A stretch of 64,000 nt of DNA from Beverwykella pulmonaria (GCA_001599595.1 BCHH01000001.1:4431068-4495067); one strand, 5' to 3'; positions 33,421-47,463 are shown, numbered from the stretch's first letter. The notes: generated from the letters alone by a model not told the origin. Numbers and translations are program-made.

Positions 33421-36400
33421 ATGCTTCCACGCCCACCATCATGGCCTGGAGGGAACGTCTGTTGGAATTGCCGGTGGCGCATCACCTCGCATTATCGTAG
33501 ACCCGGCCAATCATCCGCTGCGAGAAATGCAATTGCACTTGCTGCAGGAACGCGAGCTCTCCATGGCACACGCCAAGTACGACCCAAACCTTCATTCTCA
33601 CGCCCCCTGTCTATATTGACATTCCCCAGCGCCCACAGCCGGCCACCGCTGCCGTAAACACCCCTCCGGTCTTCCATCCGACTCTTCTCCAGGCGCAGTC
33701 ACAGCCTGGAATCCGCAAACGCTTAGAGCAGATCAAGCACGAACTTGGTGATCCTGGTGAAGAGACCCTCAAGGCATTTAGAAACTACCCCACGGGCGAC
33801 GAGACGATCAATGGCCTTTCGAGACTAAGCTACGGCGCAAAGGCAGATGAGGAGTCTCGCGGGAACGAAATCGACGGAGACGAGGACATGGACGGCGATG
33901 AGCTTATTACCATCGGTCTCTTCCTCAAACCTGGAGACGTTGTCGAGCTCTCGTATGTGTAGTCTTGTCTGCATGCCACAGTCTTGAACCGCCACTAATT
34001 TTCGCCAGTCAGCCCGGCCACGAGCCTGTCCTGGCCGTCTTCGTTCAGCAGCTTACCAGGATGAGCCAGTTCTATTCTGTCAATGGAAGGTGGTGCCATT
34101 CTTCCCTAACGAAGGTGTCCTTCGCGATTCCGGGGGCTATTGACCCTGCCCTGGTTCAACCTCTTCTTCCCTTCATGCCAACCGATGCCGCCATTGCATC
34201 CCATAAAGGCGACATGTATGTCCCGCGCAATATCGGTGCGCCCATCATGAGTTTGCTAGGAGCCATGACCGAGGAATCAGAGCGAATATACCGAAAGAAT
34301 GCGCCTGTCCTCGACACGGCTTATTCGACACTTGCAGACAAGACACGCACCCGTATGATGACGTTGAAGCAGATTGCCAAGACGCTTCTAGGGAAGACAG
34401 ACCCGTCGTGGACACCTTCGCCTGCAGCTTTGTTGGCGGTACGCAAAGCCTTGCACCACAACGAATTCCGCTTTGGCTCAGATTCTCGTAGCCAGCGGCT
34501 GACGAATGTGTTTGCCATTCGACCCGTAGACGACGTAGCAGTCATCGAGACTGTCCAGGACTGGATACGAGAATACAATGAACACCAGGCTGCTCAGATT
34601 AGCGGGCATATTGCTGGCCTTGACAAGAGCAGTAAGGGTGCCCAGAACATCGCACACTTCATCGACAAAGCCCGCCGCCTCATCGCTATCAGCAGAAAGT
34701 ACCGCGAGCCCAACCCTGGCTTTGTCGGACCAAGCAAAATGAGCTACCCTATGTCTAACAAGTCAACTGCCACGCGGACCACTTTTGGTGAGGAGTTTTC
34801 CGGCGCCGACAAGCAAATTATCACTTTTTTTCAATCTTGGGTTCTGCAGAATCAATTTGCTAAACTGTCGAGCCTTCACGCCTGCTGCATAGCAGTCATT
34901 CAAGCCACCGGCTGCTACGAAGGGACTGTCAAACATCTACCAGGAGAACATATGTACATGTCCGAGCAGCGGATCGACAACCAGACTGGCCATCTGTTCC
35001 TGCAAGAAATTGGCGTCCTGACACCGCATGAGGACCGGACAATTTATGATGAGCAACTGATGTTGCCTAGCGTCCGCTTATCCCGTAATCTAGAGCTCTT
35101 AATTACGAAAGCAGAGCTAACGCGAAGAAACCCAGACTTCCGTGACTCCATGGCCGAGCTACGCCACGACTGGGGTGCAACGACCGTGTATTGCATTGAT
35201 GACTTGGGTGCCAAGGAAATTGACGATGGTGTTTCCATCACGAACGTCCCAGGCAGCAAATCTGAGTATTGGGTCCATGTTCATGTGGCCAATCCGACTG
35301 CCTTCTTCACCAAGACACATGTCTTGTCTGGTCTGGCTGCACATATGACCGAAAGCGTCTACACGCCGCAACGATCGTTCCCCATGTTGCCGAAATGGGC
35401 TACACAGAACTACTTCAGCCTCGACCACAATCGACCCGTATTAACATTTAGCACTAGAATAGACCTCTCAGGCAACGTTCTGGAGACCAAGATTCAGCCT
35501 GGCATTGTCCGAAAGATCATTAGTATTACCCCTACCGAGGTATCTGAATACCTTGGTGAGGGTACTAAGATAGTAGACACAAGGACGCTCGTTGTAGGTG
35601 GACCAGTCCCAGTTACAGAAACGAAACGTACCTGCCCGAAGCTCTCGGCCGGCGAGATCCAAGAGCTTCGCGACATATATGCTGCGGCTCGCGCTATGTG
35701 GAACAGACGCAAAGCAGCTGGAGGTATTCGTATTGGACAAGGCCGAACAGATGTGCGCTTGTTCGAGAAGCTCGGCCAGTCTGGATTGGCCTGGATGCCA
35801 CCGTCCGTCGACAGAGCACGCCTAGTACTCGGAGATCCTATCATCGAGGTGACGGCCAAGTCTGCTTCGAACAGTACCCAACAAGAAATTGACTCAAGCA
35901 ATATTATTGAGGAAATGATGATGCTTGCTTGCCAAACAGCAGCGTCATGGTGCACCGAACGTAACATTCCAGCTATGTACAGAGGCAGTGTTGAGACTCC
36001 TCAGGCTGGCGAACTATCCTTGGAGGAGTTGCAAAAACAAGTCGTGTTTCCATACCTTCGAAAACACGGTGGCCTATCACGCACCTTAGGATTCAGGTAT
36101 CTCGCGGCCCTGGGCAGAGCAATTGCGCATTCTTCACCTCTTCCGCACAAGATCATCGGCGCGAAGAGCTACCTCAAGGTAACCAGCCCACTTCGAAGAT
36201 TCAGCGATATGATTGCGCATTGGCAGATTGAAGCGGCAATTCGATATGAGGTACGAACGGGTAAGAAATTTGACGCAGACGTCATGAAGACCACGGATCG
36301 TCCTGTCCTTCCTTTTTCCAAAGAGCAGATGCAGGAATCCATCATCACGCTTTCACCTCGAGAAAAAATCATTTCAAAAACAAAATCCTACTCAGCCCAT

Positions 36401-36715
36401 TTTTGGACCGTCCAAGCCTTAATGCGGGCGTTTTACTACAAAGAAGCACCTCTTCCGGATACTTTGAAGGTCATGATAAGGAGTTCAGATGAGGGAAATC
36501 CGGCCGCTTTAGGTTTTCTGAGTGATTATTCTATTCCCGTTCGCATCTTGAAGAGCGCAGATCTGGAATTTATGCCGGGTGACGAATGGGAGGCGAAGAT
36601 CTACACCATTAACGTCTTCCAGAGGCAAATATACATGACACCGGTTCGTCTGTTGCAGCGAGAAGATGACACAGAGTATGCCAGCTCCAATGGCACCAAG
36701 AATATGACGGGTTGA
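33421..36715 (+). CDS. DSS1: Mitochondrial RNase II-family exoribonuclease DSS1/CYT-4
   Basis: A 1061-residue 3'-5' exoribonuclease of the RNB family; with the SUV3 helicase it forms the mitochondrial RNA degradosome, and the Neurospora ortholog is CYT-4. Exons are 33421-33576, 33630-33952 and 34009-36715, with introns of 53 and 56 bp. The N-terminus (MLPRPPSW...CWNCRWRITSHYRR) is Arg-rich and without acids, as in a mitochondrial presequence. The RNB catalytic segment shows the metal-binding aspartates in CIDDLGAKEIDDGVSI (about residues 555-570), then the conserved LRRFSDMIAHWQI helix near residues 885-900. Length agrees with the family. The gene diverges from MOCS2A and no break is seen. 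Confidence 0.92.
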
Positions 36716-37884
36716 TGGACAACAACGAGGGATTTTGCTTTGTGGCATTTGTATGATAGAACATCCTTTGGAGATGATGTTCGTGAGAATCTCGTTCATG
36801 GCCTGACCTAGCTGAGGTCGTCGTTTGTTGTAGCATGTGACCTGGATGTGATGGCGTCAGACGCGGAGTCCAGGCCACTTTGGCAGTTGTTTTATTACGT
36901 TCAACGCTCGGTGAGAACGATATAGGAGATGGGTCGTTTCCACAATGGCGGCAATGAGGCGTTTCGTGTGACACACTGGATGTGGCTAGCTAGGTACTAT
37001 TTCGTCCCTGCTGAGCGTGTCCAAGAATTCCAAATCAATGGGGAGTGTGTGGGTCGACTCCAATTTAGTTACAGGTGAAGGGATAGTGACTAGCACGGGA
37101 ACAAAGGGGGCTTTTAAAGCAGGGAGCAGTGATGCTGTAGAGTGGATCAACAAAGATGCATCGGACATGAGCTCATGCAAGCCACAATGCAAGCCAAAGA
37201 TTGTATTCACAACGGAGGACGATCCAATCTAGGCATGCGTGTTTTGCTGTCAACTCGGCCGATCTGGACGAAAGCTGGCAATGGTTCTGGAAGCGAAGGA
37301 GAAAAAGCATGTTGGAAACGAGGCGAGCGATCCGACAGGCCGGCATGCACCAGGAAAGGGGGTACCAGTGGATCGGCCCGCCTTGCTGGTAGGGTGCCAG
37401 ATCTGTGTATCATCTATTATGTATTGTTCCGACCTGGTCGCTGGGTCACCTACTGTACCCTTCTCCCTCTGGCTGCTGCTTGGCGATAATCCTGTGCCAC
37501 TTGACCACGGTTACTAGGCGAGGCCCGTCATGCTTGACCGACTTTCATCACTCAACGCCTCTATCCAACTTTATTCAATTGAAACTTCACTCTTGGCTTG
37601 AGAATGAGGCTTCGAACGTGCACATTCTAATCACGACCATTTAGGTCCAATCCAGGTCTCATCAGCGAAGCCTACAAAGGGTAGAACGCTGTCATTGGGG
37701 AGGCAAAGTGGAGTTGTTTTCCATGCACATTTTGTTCTTGACGAAAGGCTATATAACTCTCAGCCATCAGGTCCGTCCTTCTCCGAACGGCCAGCGCTGC
37801 AAAGTACCGCTAGCACCGCACCGTTGCATTTCATCCATCTGATACTCTGCTTTCATTGGCGCTACGTGTCAATTTTAGGCCAGA
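36716..37884. other. Intergenic, DSS1 to second Zn2Cys6 gene
   Basis: 1.17 kb with only short chance frames. It serves as 3' flank and promoter. Confidence 0.5.
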
Positions 37885-40800
37885 ATGAGTGAATCGGCAT
37901 CTGTGTTCAACCATCATAGGACGGCCGCCTTTTCTACCGAGAATACCCACCATGCCGTCGAGCAACCTCTCAACTCAATCCAAGGAAGCAAGACGAAACA
38001 ACCATCTCAACAGCAACGTCAGCTTCTATCATGCACCAAGTGTCGCGAGCGAAAAGTAAAGGTATGTTTTCGTCTAAAGAATGATGAGCGACGCAGCCTC
38101 TCTTGGCCTCGTTCGTGACATGAGCTTATGCGCTGGTGAGCTGATGCGAGAACAGTGCGATCGTACAAAACCATGCTCAGCGTGCTGCGCGCGTGGAGCG
38201 CCTAAGCAATGCGAATTCCGTGCCGAAGGTGGTGACTATGCCCCCATTCAGCAATCGTATGAGTTACGTAAGCTTCGCGCGGAGAACCTCCGCCTTAAGG
38301 AACGACTTCACGCTAGCAAGATACCAATCGAGGACGATGAGGTAGAGTTCATGGCTTCCCTAGATTCCCACTCTGGGGAGAGACCAACAAGCTCATCGCA
38401 CAAACGGCGAATAGCGAGGCAGAAGCGCTTCCAAGGCTCCGAATGGACCGACAGCATATACTTTGGCAGCCCGGGACTCGCAAATGTGATCAGTGATGTA
38501 GGCTGTTTCTAGGCCTGCAGCAACTTCAAGCTGATGATAAGTTAGTTTGCCAATGTCAACCTCACAACACTGTCTACGCAATCCCTCGCACACCTGATGC
38601 CTCGTGGTGCGGACATGTACACGCCTCGGAACCCACCTCCATATCCGTTTGCAACCCTATTCAAGGCGACTCCGGAAGAGTGTATTCCTGAGTTACTCAG
38701 TGTTCTCCCAGCAAGGAACGAGCTCCTTGGTTACTTGGATGCGTTTCAAGAACGAGTGCATGTCTGCGCGTTTCCACACATTCCCATGGAGATAACGAAG
38801 AGCGAAGTAGAGAGATTTCTCTCTGATGCGAGAAAGAACGCACAAATGTGTCCCGATATGCTCGCACTCCTTTTTGCCACCTTGGCACTTGGTTCCCAGC
38901 ATTGTGTGTGGGATAAAGGTGGTGGGCGTTGGGTAGCGAGTATTATGGAGGAGGAATTGCGAAAGGGCAATGTCTACGGTGAGAAACACCTTCCCGTCAA
39001 GTAACTTATATCGAGCTGATCCAAACTACAGTCGCAGCAGCTATGCAAGCTCTGCGTATGGCTTCATTTATGCATAAGCCAACACTACTAGGTATTCAAG
39101 CACTGATAATGATCGGGCCATATCTTACCAATAGTGGACGCTTCCTGGATGCCTGGACGTTGTTTGGAACTACCATTCGATTGGCACAGTCAATCGGACT
39201 TCATCGTCATCCCAAATATCTTGATCCTGCTCCGCCTTCCCAAAGGGAGTGCTCGATACGCCAGACACTGTGGTGGTGGATGCTACACATGGATCAGCAA
39301 TATTCCATGACACTCGGTCGTCCGCTAGGTATAAGTGGCATCGGCGACTGCCCTCCACCTCATGAACTCACGACGAACCCAACGGTCTTAAGGTTTGGGG
39401 AATTTGGGCATCATTTCTCCGTACTGGCGAGACAAATCTTAAGCAGCGACAGGTTAAGCAACACTAAGATCGACGAGTTTACTGACGCGTTAAGGGCGTT
39501 GTTAGATACCATGCCAGAGTCGCTTCAGTTCAACGAGACTTGGTTAGAAGAAGACAAAGAGATTCCCGAATGGCCACTTGGCGCTATGGCTGCCGGTATG
39601 TCTTCGTCTTATATGCAATATCTATAACTCACACTTTTAGTCTTCTATTGCAAAATTCACAATTACCTGATTCTTCTCAATCGTCAACGACTTGAAAAAA
39701 ATGCTCCAACCTCCTACACGCATCCAGGGAAGACTCCGCCTCCTTCGTTTCATCCGGTCAATGTACCCGCCTTCGGACACCCCTCGCCGACTTACTCAAC
39801 AAAAACAACGCTTCGCGGCCGCCCACTTGTGTTATCCTCTTCCGAAGATCTTCTAACGGCATTCCTTTTCTTCTACGCTCGGATGCCTGCAGCGCTAATC
39901 TGTTGGAGCATGGGACAACAAGCCTTCAATTCCTGTATGATCCTCCTACTGGATGCCATGGAAACCGGAGATCTAAGTCGCATCTGGCAGGTAGAGAAAG
40001 CCTTTGTAGTGTTCACGGAACTCGACAAGCATGGCGTGCATAAACTTGCGAACTTAGCCGTGGAGAGGGTGAGTTGGGGTTTGAATGAGTTAAAGCAGAT
40101 GAGAGATAAGAGCATAGCAAATGTCAAAGAGCACCCGATGGCGCGTGGAAGTGGAGGCCATGTGGGAGGCGACATCGAAATGCAGGATGCTGCTGGAAAT
40201 AAGGCAACGCAAGGTTCGGGAGTCGTGCATGACACAGTTATGGGGAATACGGGGATGCTGCTCCTCGAGGACCCAGGATTGCAATCTTTCGTTTCTGAAG
40301 CTTTCTCACCGTTCACTTGGGGCATAGTCGGGTCCGATCTGGAGGACGCAAAGCCAATGCACCTCATCCAGCAAGAGAAGGAGTATCGAAACCAAGGCGA
40401 ACGAACTCGTCACGAAGAGGAGGAAACGGATAGGGTAAAGATGAGGAGCTTGGCTCGATCCTCGGAGGGCATACAGGGAATACAAGGATCGGCTCTAGGA
40501 TCGGCACCAATACGATATGCAACGTTTTGTACAGCGCCCTCAGAGGAACGGGGTGAGCCACAGGGTTCGACGTCAACGATGTCGATGCAGCAGCAGCAAC
40601 ATCATCACCTCCAAGGGACGTCGTCTACGGGCCTCCAGTCTCATCCACCTCCTTCGCCCTATTTACGACATAACTCGTATCCCTCGCCGCACCAACATGT
40701 TCCGGGCCCTTCTCATTCTAATGCACCACACCAGCAGCGTATCAATAGCTTCGCAGCCCCAAGTCAGAATACAAATTCGCACGACCTCCATGTCTCCTCA

Positions 40801-41175
40801 TTCACCGGTCTCATGTCGCTGCAGCCCCCCTTCCAGTCTCTGCCCGAGATTGCAGCGCATCCGCCACTGATCCATTTGAATCACACCGGTAGCCCCAGCG
40901 TTCACCCATCGTGGGCGGCCCGTCCCGCTGCCCCAATGGCCAGCATCTCAGAGCCGGTGCTGAGCTTCCCACACGTGTCACATCAAACACAGGCATCCCC
41001 TATTTCCCAACAGGCTGCGCAGCAAGATTCCAGCTCATCCTACCAATGTAAGTTTCCCTTCCGCATGTCGTCGGCCGGGAAAGAGGCTGGATCTAGCCTG
41101 GCGGCCATCGCGGCGGCGCCGAGCGCGGAGCAAATTGACCTTGAGCGGTGGAAGTGGGCCAGGAGCGGCGGGTAG
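37885..41175 (+). CDS. Zn2Cys6 transcription factor with fungal_trans domain
   Basis: A 1016-residue nuclear regulator. Exons are 37885-38061, 38156-38497, 38546-38978, 39032-39595 and 39641-41175; introns are 94, 48, 53 and 45 bp. The zinc cluster is C50-x2-C53-x6-C60-x5-C66-x2-C69-x8-C78 (SCTKCRERKVK then CDRTKPCSACCARG). The first intron falls exactly before the third Cys codon. A coiled-coil segment (YELRKLRAENLRLKERL) follows, as in dimeric binders. The fungal_trans middle region includes ALRMASFMHKPTLLGIQALIM, LFGTTIRLAQSIGLHRHP and ECSIRQTLWWWMLHMDQQYSMTLGRPLGI. The C-terminal third is low-complexity, rich in Pro, Ser, His and Gln. The target is not known. It has no metabolic cluster around it. 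Confidence 0.9.
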
Positions 41176-43879
41176 TGCGGTTAGAGCTTGGCCGATGTCG
41201 GTTTTGCTTTTGTCGTTTTTGAGTTCGAGGCAATCTCGCTTCGCTTTTGTGTTCTACAAAAAATTTCGGTCATCATTCTGGGTTAGCGGTTTGATTACCT
41301 TGTATTGTGCAAAGGGGGCTATTGGGGACATGGCATTATTATGGAGGATACCCACTACTATCTATTTAGCGTTGTTACGGACGGATGCAACCTTTGACCT
41401 CGATCCTGCTGTTCGTGGTGATGATGAATAAACACCCAAAAGCATTTTCATCTCGACCCCCTCCGTCAGTTCACCACAACGCTCCGTCCATCTATCTGAA
41501 ACACGTCCCGAAAAGCACGCCCATCTGTCATTCTAGACTTCAGACGTCATTCCACCTCTCTTGTGCACGCATAGAGTACGTAAACCAAGGCCCTACCGTT
41601 TGTCACATCATCACCGCCTCATCATGACCTAGAATTTTCCAACTCTCCGTGACACGCAACGCCGCAACGCCAACCAGTCTACACGCTAGCTGATCGGACC
41701 CGACCCGTTGGGTAACAGACGCTCTCGTGCTGATCGGACCACCAACCAGAGTCGAGATGCAAAAAGAAAGCAAAGTATCGGTGTGGACGTGTCACGTTTC
41801 ACGGCAGCTGAGCAATCGTTGGTGGGGTTTTGTTTTAATTTGAGAAGGGGAGGTGATTTCATACTTGCAGTTCGAGCTTGAATTCGCAGACGAGGGATTT
41901 TCGTCAGGAAAGAGGGATTGCTCAAGTGTGATTGAAGGTGGGGGTTAGTGTACAACTATTCCGCTTTGTGGTCGACATGGATGTGGATGCTTGGTATTCC
42001 AGATGCCCTTGTCTTGGAATTTTTTCTCACTGACCTTGTCTGTTGGAAAGCATGTCTTTCCACATAGCGAACAGATATATGAGCTACACAAAAATTAATA
42101 GTAATCAAGAAACGGTTTCCCAAGGTGCCTCTTCCATGGCATGTCTTGTCAAACGCGATCCCTTTTAATTTTATAGAGGCCGTTCCTTGACAATGTAACT
42201 AACGGTTAGGCATTTACACCTGTTTCCCCTCGCTAAACCGTACTCACAACGGAAGTGATCGCCACTGAAGCAGGAGACAGATGTCGTCAGGCACCCAATC
42301 ACCACCTCGTTTGAACCTTCCCGTCATACAATGGCTTTTATTTCAATATCGAAAACCACGGTGGATCTAGCTTCATAGCATAACCTGCCGATATTCATGA
42401 TTTAGACTTACAGACTCGTGGATTTCCTTTCAAAATACTAAGTACCTCGCTTAATTGACAACCGCTGACTAACCAAGACACTATCCGGCACACGGGCTTC
42501 TGTCCCAAAGCCTTTCGTGTTTCTCCACGATCCAGCAGACAGATCTCAGATCTGGTACTCTCCACACCGCCCCTTAGGCTTGAGCTTAGCTCCGCGCGTC
42601 CAGCTGGAGGCAGTTACGCCAGCAGTAACGGTAGACCGGTATTTACGCGACATTGTCCCAGAGAAGCCTCCGTATGTGCCAATGTGGAAATATTCACGGC
42701 TCTAGAAATACAATCAATGGAGCCACGTCCGCTGCTTCCCTTCGCTGCGCCTGCTCTCTCATTTTGTAGGGCCGCAAAGCCGAAGCATATCCACAGCTCC
42801 ATGTAACGCAAGCCAGACTATCTAGATTGCGCAGCTCCGTCCTCAGGCTGGGCGCTTAAACAGGGCTTTCTGCTCCCCCATCTCTTAATCTACTGTGTGG
42901 GTTGTATACACGTACATACATGCGGCTTGCGCTCCAGGTTTCGCGGCCTGAGACCTGTCCCGGGGTCCCCGATATTTGGCTCCCTCTCGCTCCTGCCGCC
43001 ACAGGACACTCGCCTGTGTTGAATATGATCACTGTTGCCGAATGGGGTATCACGGAATCGAGGTGCAGCGTTGGGCTGCCTGGAAAAGGTGGTGGTACGG
43101 AGATGCTGCACGGAAGGTAGTTGGGAGATTATGTCGGTCGATGTGGCTGAGGTCAAGATCCATCTAGGTCCAAGACCAGAGCATCACGGTGAATACAAGG
43201 TTTGGGCTAGTGTGCGAGAAAGGGGCTTCTCTACGGGCGGTATCCGATTTGAGGGAGATTCTAGATTCTGGTCTGAGGTGAGCGAGTCAGAATTGCCTCC
43301 GATTGTCTTAGTGATCCGAAGTGTGTCGAGCAACGAGTGGGTTAGTATAACTGGGAAGTGAGATCGAGAGACCAAACCACAGAGGGAAATGGTAATTCGA
43401 ATCCAAAGTAGCGCGACACTATTTAATTCTGCAAAAAAATACTAGAATGCTCTTGGATGAAGTTTCTCTCGTTGGTGAAATGCAAATTTGATCTACGTGG
43501 ATGTTTACAGCATCTTTTCATCTACAAGAGTACAAGTCTAGAGACCAATGACCCACCTCGAACCACGGAACAAGGAGATCATCTGGTTTCTACGCAGTCC
43601 CCTCGCGTCTTCTAGGACACACTATGACTACTATAACAATCCGCGTAGATTTCCTTCGTAGGTGGAAATATGCGGTACGTCGGACGAACTTTGCATTGGG
43701 AAATGTTCGCGTAAAATGGTACGATGGGCTTGGCTTGTGCATCCAACCAGCAATACAGCCTAGTCTTCCGAGTTGGGTAGTCGGTAGATGAAGGCAGTGT
43801 AAATTTAGACATCGGACTGCCCGTATCAAGAGATCAGCTTGTACACCGCGCGAGCCGCTTTGAGAGAGATAAGAAAATA

Positions 43880-43930
43880 AAGGAAGGAAGGAAGGAAGGA
43901 AGGAAGATGAGACTGACGTGACGTGACGTG
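43880..43930. repeat. AAGG microsatellite plus GACGT triplicate
   Basis: AAGG repeated almost seven times (43880-43906), then after eight bases three copies of GACGT (43915-43929). Confidence 0.9.
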
Positions 43931-45636
43931 ATTTTGGCAGACGGGATCTTGAATCACGGAATCTACGATCTGACGATATGGTGGAATCCGGGGTACGTGG
44001 CGTCATGATCGTCAAGATGACGCACGCGTAGAAAGCAAAGGATGCATGGCGGCCTTGGAATGGGATGCGAGATACGAGGATATGTGTGTTGGGCATCTGG
44101 AGACTGGTCAGCCATCTAGATCCCTTGCACTCGTGATCGCACTTGGCATGCATGATATGGGATAGCTTCATGCAGTCGGCTTAATTCACACCACGTGCTT
44201 CTCTTAGTGGGGATAGCGCAGTGAATGATTACTAGCAGTCAATTTAACATTATTTTTTCAACGTGAAACGCAAGTTAGGGTCGTATAAAGCTTTTTCACA
44301 AGCTCGGGGTCTGACTTGTGACGGGAATAGATGTGGAATGAATCGTAGTACGCTGGGCTCTGGTATCCTTGGAAGTTCAGTGGAACACACACTGAGACTC
44401 TTCTCTGATATGTAAGCCTCGTCATCTTGATCTTTAAGAGACATTTACGAGGAAGGTGGCAATTCGTTACGGGCTTGATGAGGAGAGGATTGTCACTGAT
44501 GATGGAACTGGAACCGCGTGGGAGCATGAGTATTCAAAATTCCCGGACCCAGATGCGCGCCGCAGAGCGGTCTAGATACTCTCATTGCTTTTATTTAAAA
44601 GCGAACGGCTCACGAGCGCGCTACGCACACGAGGTAGGAGCGCGTAATTTACAATTTAAAAATTGTAAGATGCTGCAGCGCAAAGGCATAGCCTCGGAGA
44701 TGCTCGAGTCGCAGCTATACGACAGAGAAGGAGAGATTTGGAAGATGGAATCAAAGAGGTATGCCTTAGGATGGATGGCCTACCAGGTCTTCTGGCTCAG
44801 CATCGCAGCACAAGGCTAAGAAAATTGTGGTCTGAGTACTTGCCACTGACCCCAACCACGTCACGCAGGTCCTGATCCCGATATAGAAGACCCAGATGGC
44901 GTCGAGCGACCATTTTGTGAAATGGAATTTTGAATTACTGCATGACAGGGTGGCGATGCCTCATTCTGTCAACGTCTCTCAGATGCTGATTTTCATTCTT
45001 CAACTGAGCATCACGCAAAGCACGGTACACCAACACTTGTGCATCTCCTACCTCATCTCTACGGTTATCGAGTCAATGTGAACATATGTTGTTGCCGGCC
45101 TCGAGCGCACCGCCAACCCGAAATAAAACGCCGACTTTGAACCTCAACACCAACCCTAGAATCTACCGAACGACCACATATCTCGCAGAAGACTCGACTT
45201 GCCAATCTGTCTCCGCGCCCAGCCCAAACCCAGCTCATCACAAACAGCCTCATCAACTCATCGTCGGCTCACAATCAACTAACTTCACCAGCTGTGCTCA
45301 CCTATAGTAACGTATGGCGCAATACACACACAATCCAGGCACCGATCAGCCCAAGCTCAGAATTTAATGCGTCGGTGACTGCAGTTTGTCACCTGGGGCA
45401 TAAGACGAGCATGCCGTATCATAATCCACCTCGTTCAAACTACATTTCTAGCTAACCACACTCCGCGAAGGCATCAACGTGGTGACCCGTACGTACCGCA
45501 GCTAGTTAGGTAAATTGCTTACGAACCTATGAACATACTTCTATTTATACATACAGAACCTGCTATATATACTATATACGGCTAGTTAATATAAGTTTTT
45601 AGCGCTAGGTGTATCCACCAATGTTAATGTGTTAAC

Positions 45637-46010
45637 TTGCAACGGCGTTGTTTTGGAGCTCTCTTATTTTTTGTATTTAAAGTGGCCTTAATTGCAGCAC
45701 TGGGCCGTCAGGAATCTCCTCCAGGTATACATGTCATAGATGTGTTAATAGAAAAGTGGCAGCAGATGCGACAGATAATAGAGTGCCCTCTGAGTGCGGA
45801 CTATTTGTGGGTGATGCGGGCACAGGCTGTGTACCCAGGCGTCAAGGCAGCCAAGTAATATAGGAAAGTGCTACAAGCAGAAGAAGACTTAGGCTAAGAA
45901 GCTTTATTGCAATGTGTTGAGCGTAAAAATTTACCTACTACAACACCAACAATAACAATAGCAAAGTGAATAGGGTTTAAAACGGCCGTACATGCGACGT
46001 AAGTCTTTAT
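45637..46010 (+). pseudogene. Decayed coding relic of unknown family, probably repeat-derived
   Basis: An open frame (45637-45858) without an ATG start, containing VIDVLIEKWQQMRQIIECPL and ADYLWVMRAQAVYPG. It continues past TAA with YRKVLQAEEDLG and, after another stop, EALLQCVERKNLP. The first stop could be a Gln codon changed by CpA-to-TpA mutation. AT-rich, TA-rich flanks support a RIP-affected repeat. I do not recognise the protein. Confidence 0.35.
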
Positions 46011-47463
46011 TACAGTGCCGTAACTTACGACCGTACTACGTACAAATTGACATGTTGGATTGAGATATCTTGCTCTCATCTGTATACGCACTAGTATTTC
46101 TACCACCTTGAGGTTGCACGCTCCATCCCTAATCTACCATCCCGCTCACGCCAAAGACTTCTTGCACGCCAACCAACCAGTATTTTCCCCTAGTAACCGC
46201 ATATTTCTACCTCGTTGCCATTGTGCTCGTAGTCTTGCTGTATCTGATATGTTTGGCTATTTACGAAGAAGACCTAAGAGTTCGCGTCGTGTTTGGCGGC
46301 CAAGAGGATGGGAGAAGCTGGAGATCAGGGGTCGTTAGAAGAAACGGCAAAGTGGATCAACTTCCTTTTCCTCCCTCCGCCATTCTCAATTTATATATGA
46401 CTTATCCAGACTAATAATCCGAGCCCACAATCCAAGGCCACAACCTAACTCTACTATGAAAATCTACATACCAAACCCTCTCATATTGCCTACAAATATT
46501 TTCCTGGTCTCTCTCCTCTTATGTATACCCTATTGTGGCATCTTCACTACCACAACGTAGACGTATGACCATCCTTATACCGTCCTCACATATTGGCATT
46601 AACCACCAAGAGAGTACATTCCCCCAATCGCCTCTCCTCATCCTTCACTTACCCCTTCCTTGATTATTCGCTGGAAAGTATCCTACAGAAAGGTAACTTT
46701 CATCATCACCCCTCAAGAAACGGCAACGGTAGTAAAAAAAATACTGTGTGTGGCTCCGAGCACGTAATAAATAGCTACCATGGCATCGGGTGACAATAAC
46801 TTGGCCTAAAATAAAGTAGAGGACAATGAGAGGGGGGAAAGATATACTTCAATCTACGATCCAGTCCACTCAAACCCATAGTCTCAATAATTACTCATGA
46901 CAAGAAGCCTTGTCGGAAAGGCAAATGTGTGCAGGAAGGATTGAGAAGTCGATGGTCCTGCTCTAGCTTTCCACTGCCACCGTATCTACGCTGACCGACA
47001 AATTACTCACTCTGCCCTAGAATACATTCTACTAAAGAACGACCAACAACTCATTATACATTCATGTTCAACCCAAGACCTGCACGAGAACCTAAAACTA
47101 ACACTACATACACATGTTAGACTCATCTCCGCATCTATCTTATTGGCGTACACGAATACGCACGCAATGATAACAAAGCCGAGAGCGTAATATCAACGAC
47201 GGGTAATTGTCATTATGAATGGAGATTTTCATACTTACACGATGTCATCAACATCAATCTTGAATCTCTGCACACTGTTCACGCGCCGCTATGCCAGAAG
47301 AAAATAAGTGGGGTATATCTATAAATGCAAAACGCCTGCCCTACCCACACTACACCAAATTTAACAAACCCCACAACTTCTGCATCTCTACTGCGTCCGA
47401 TCAGGACCCGTACCCGCTCTTGAGTCGCCACTCATGCCTCTCTTGTTCGCTCGGAAAGCCTAC

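Larger units (their letters stand above)
41176..47463. other. 6.3-kb gene-poor stretch between convergent genes
   Basis: No gene with recognisable domain or splice pattern was found. It contains an AAGG microsatellite followed by GACGT repeats (43880-43930). It also has a small palindrome at 44649-44668 (arms TTACAATTT/AAATTGTAA) and a stop-ridden coding relic near 45637-46010. The frames at 43035-43361 and 44427-44819 are open but have no known motif. A lineage-specific or non-coding gene could hide here. Confidence 0.5.

Noticed and set aside
43035..43361. A 108-codon frame in the gene-poor stretch.
   Set aside because: Open but with no motif, signal peptide or plausible splice partner; not enough to call a gene.
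43880..43930. Regular short repeats considered as a CRISPR-like array.
   Set aside because: Simple AAGG and GACGT microsatellites without spacers, in a eukaryotic genome.
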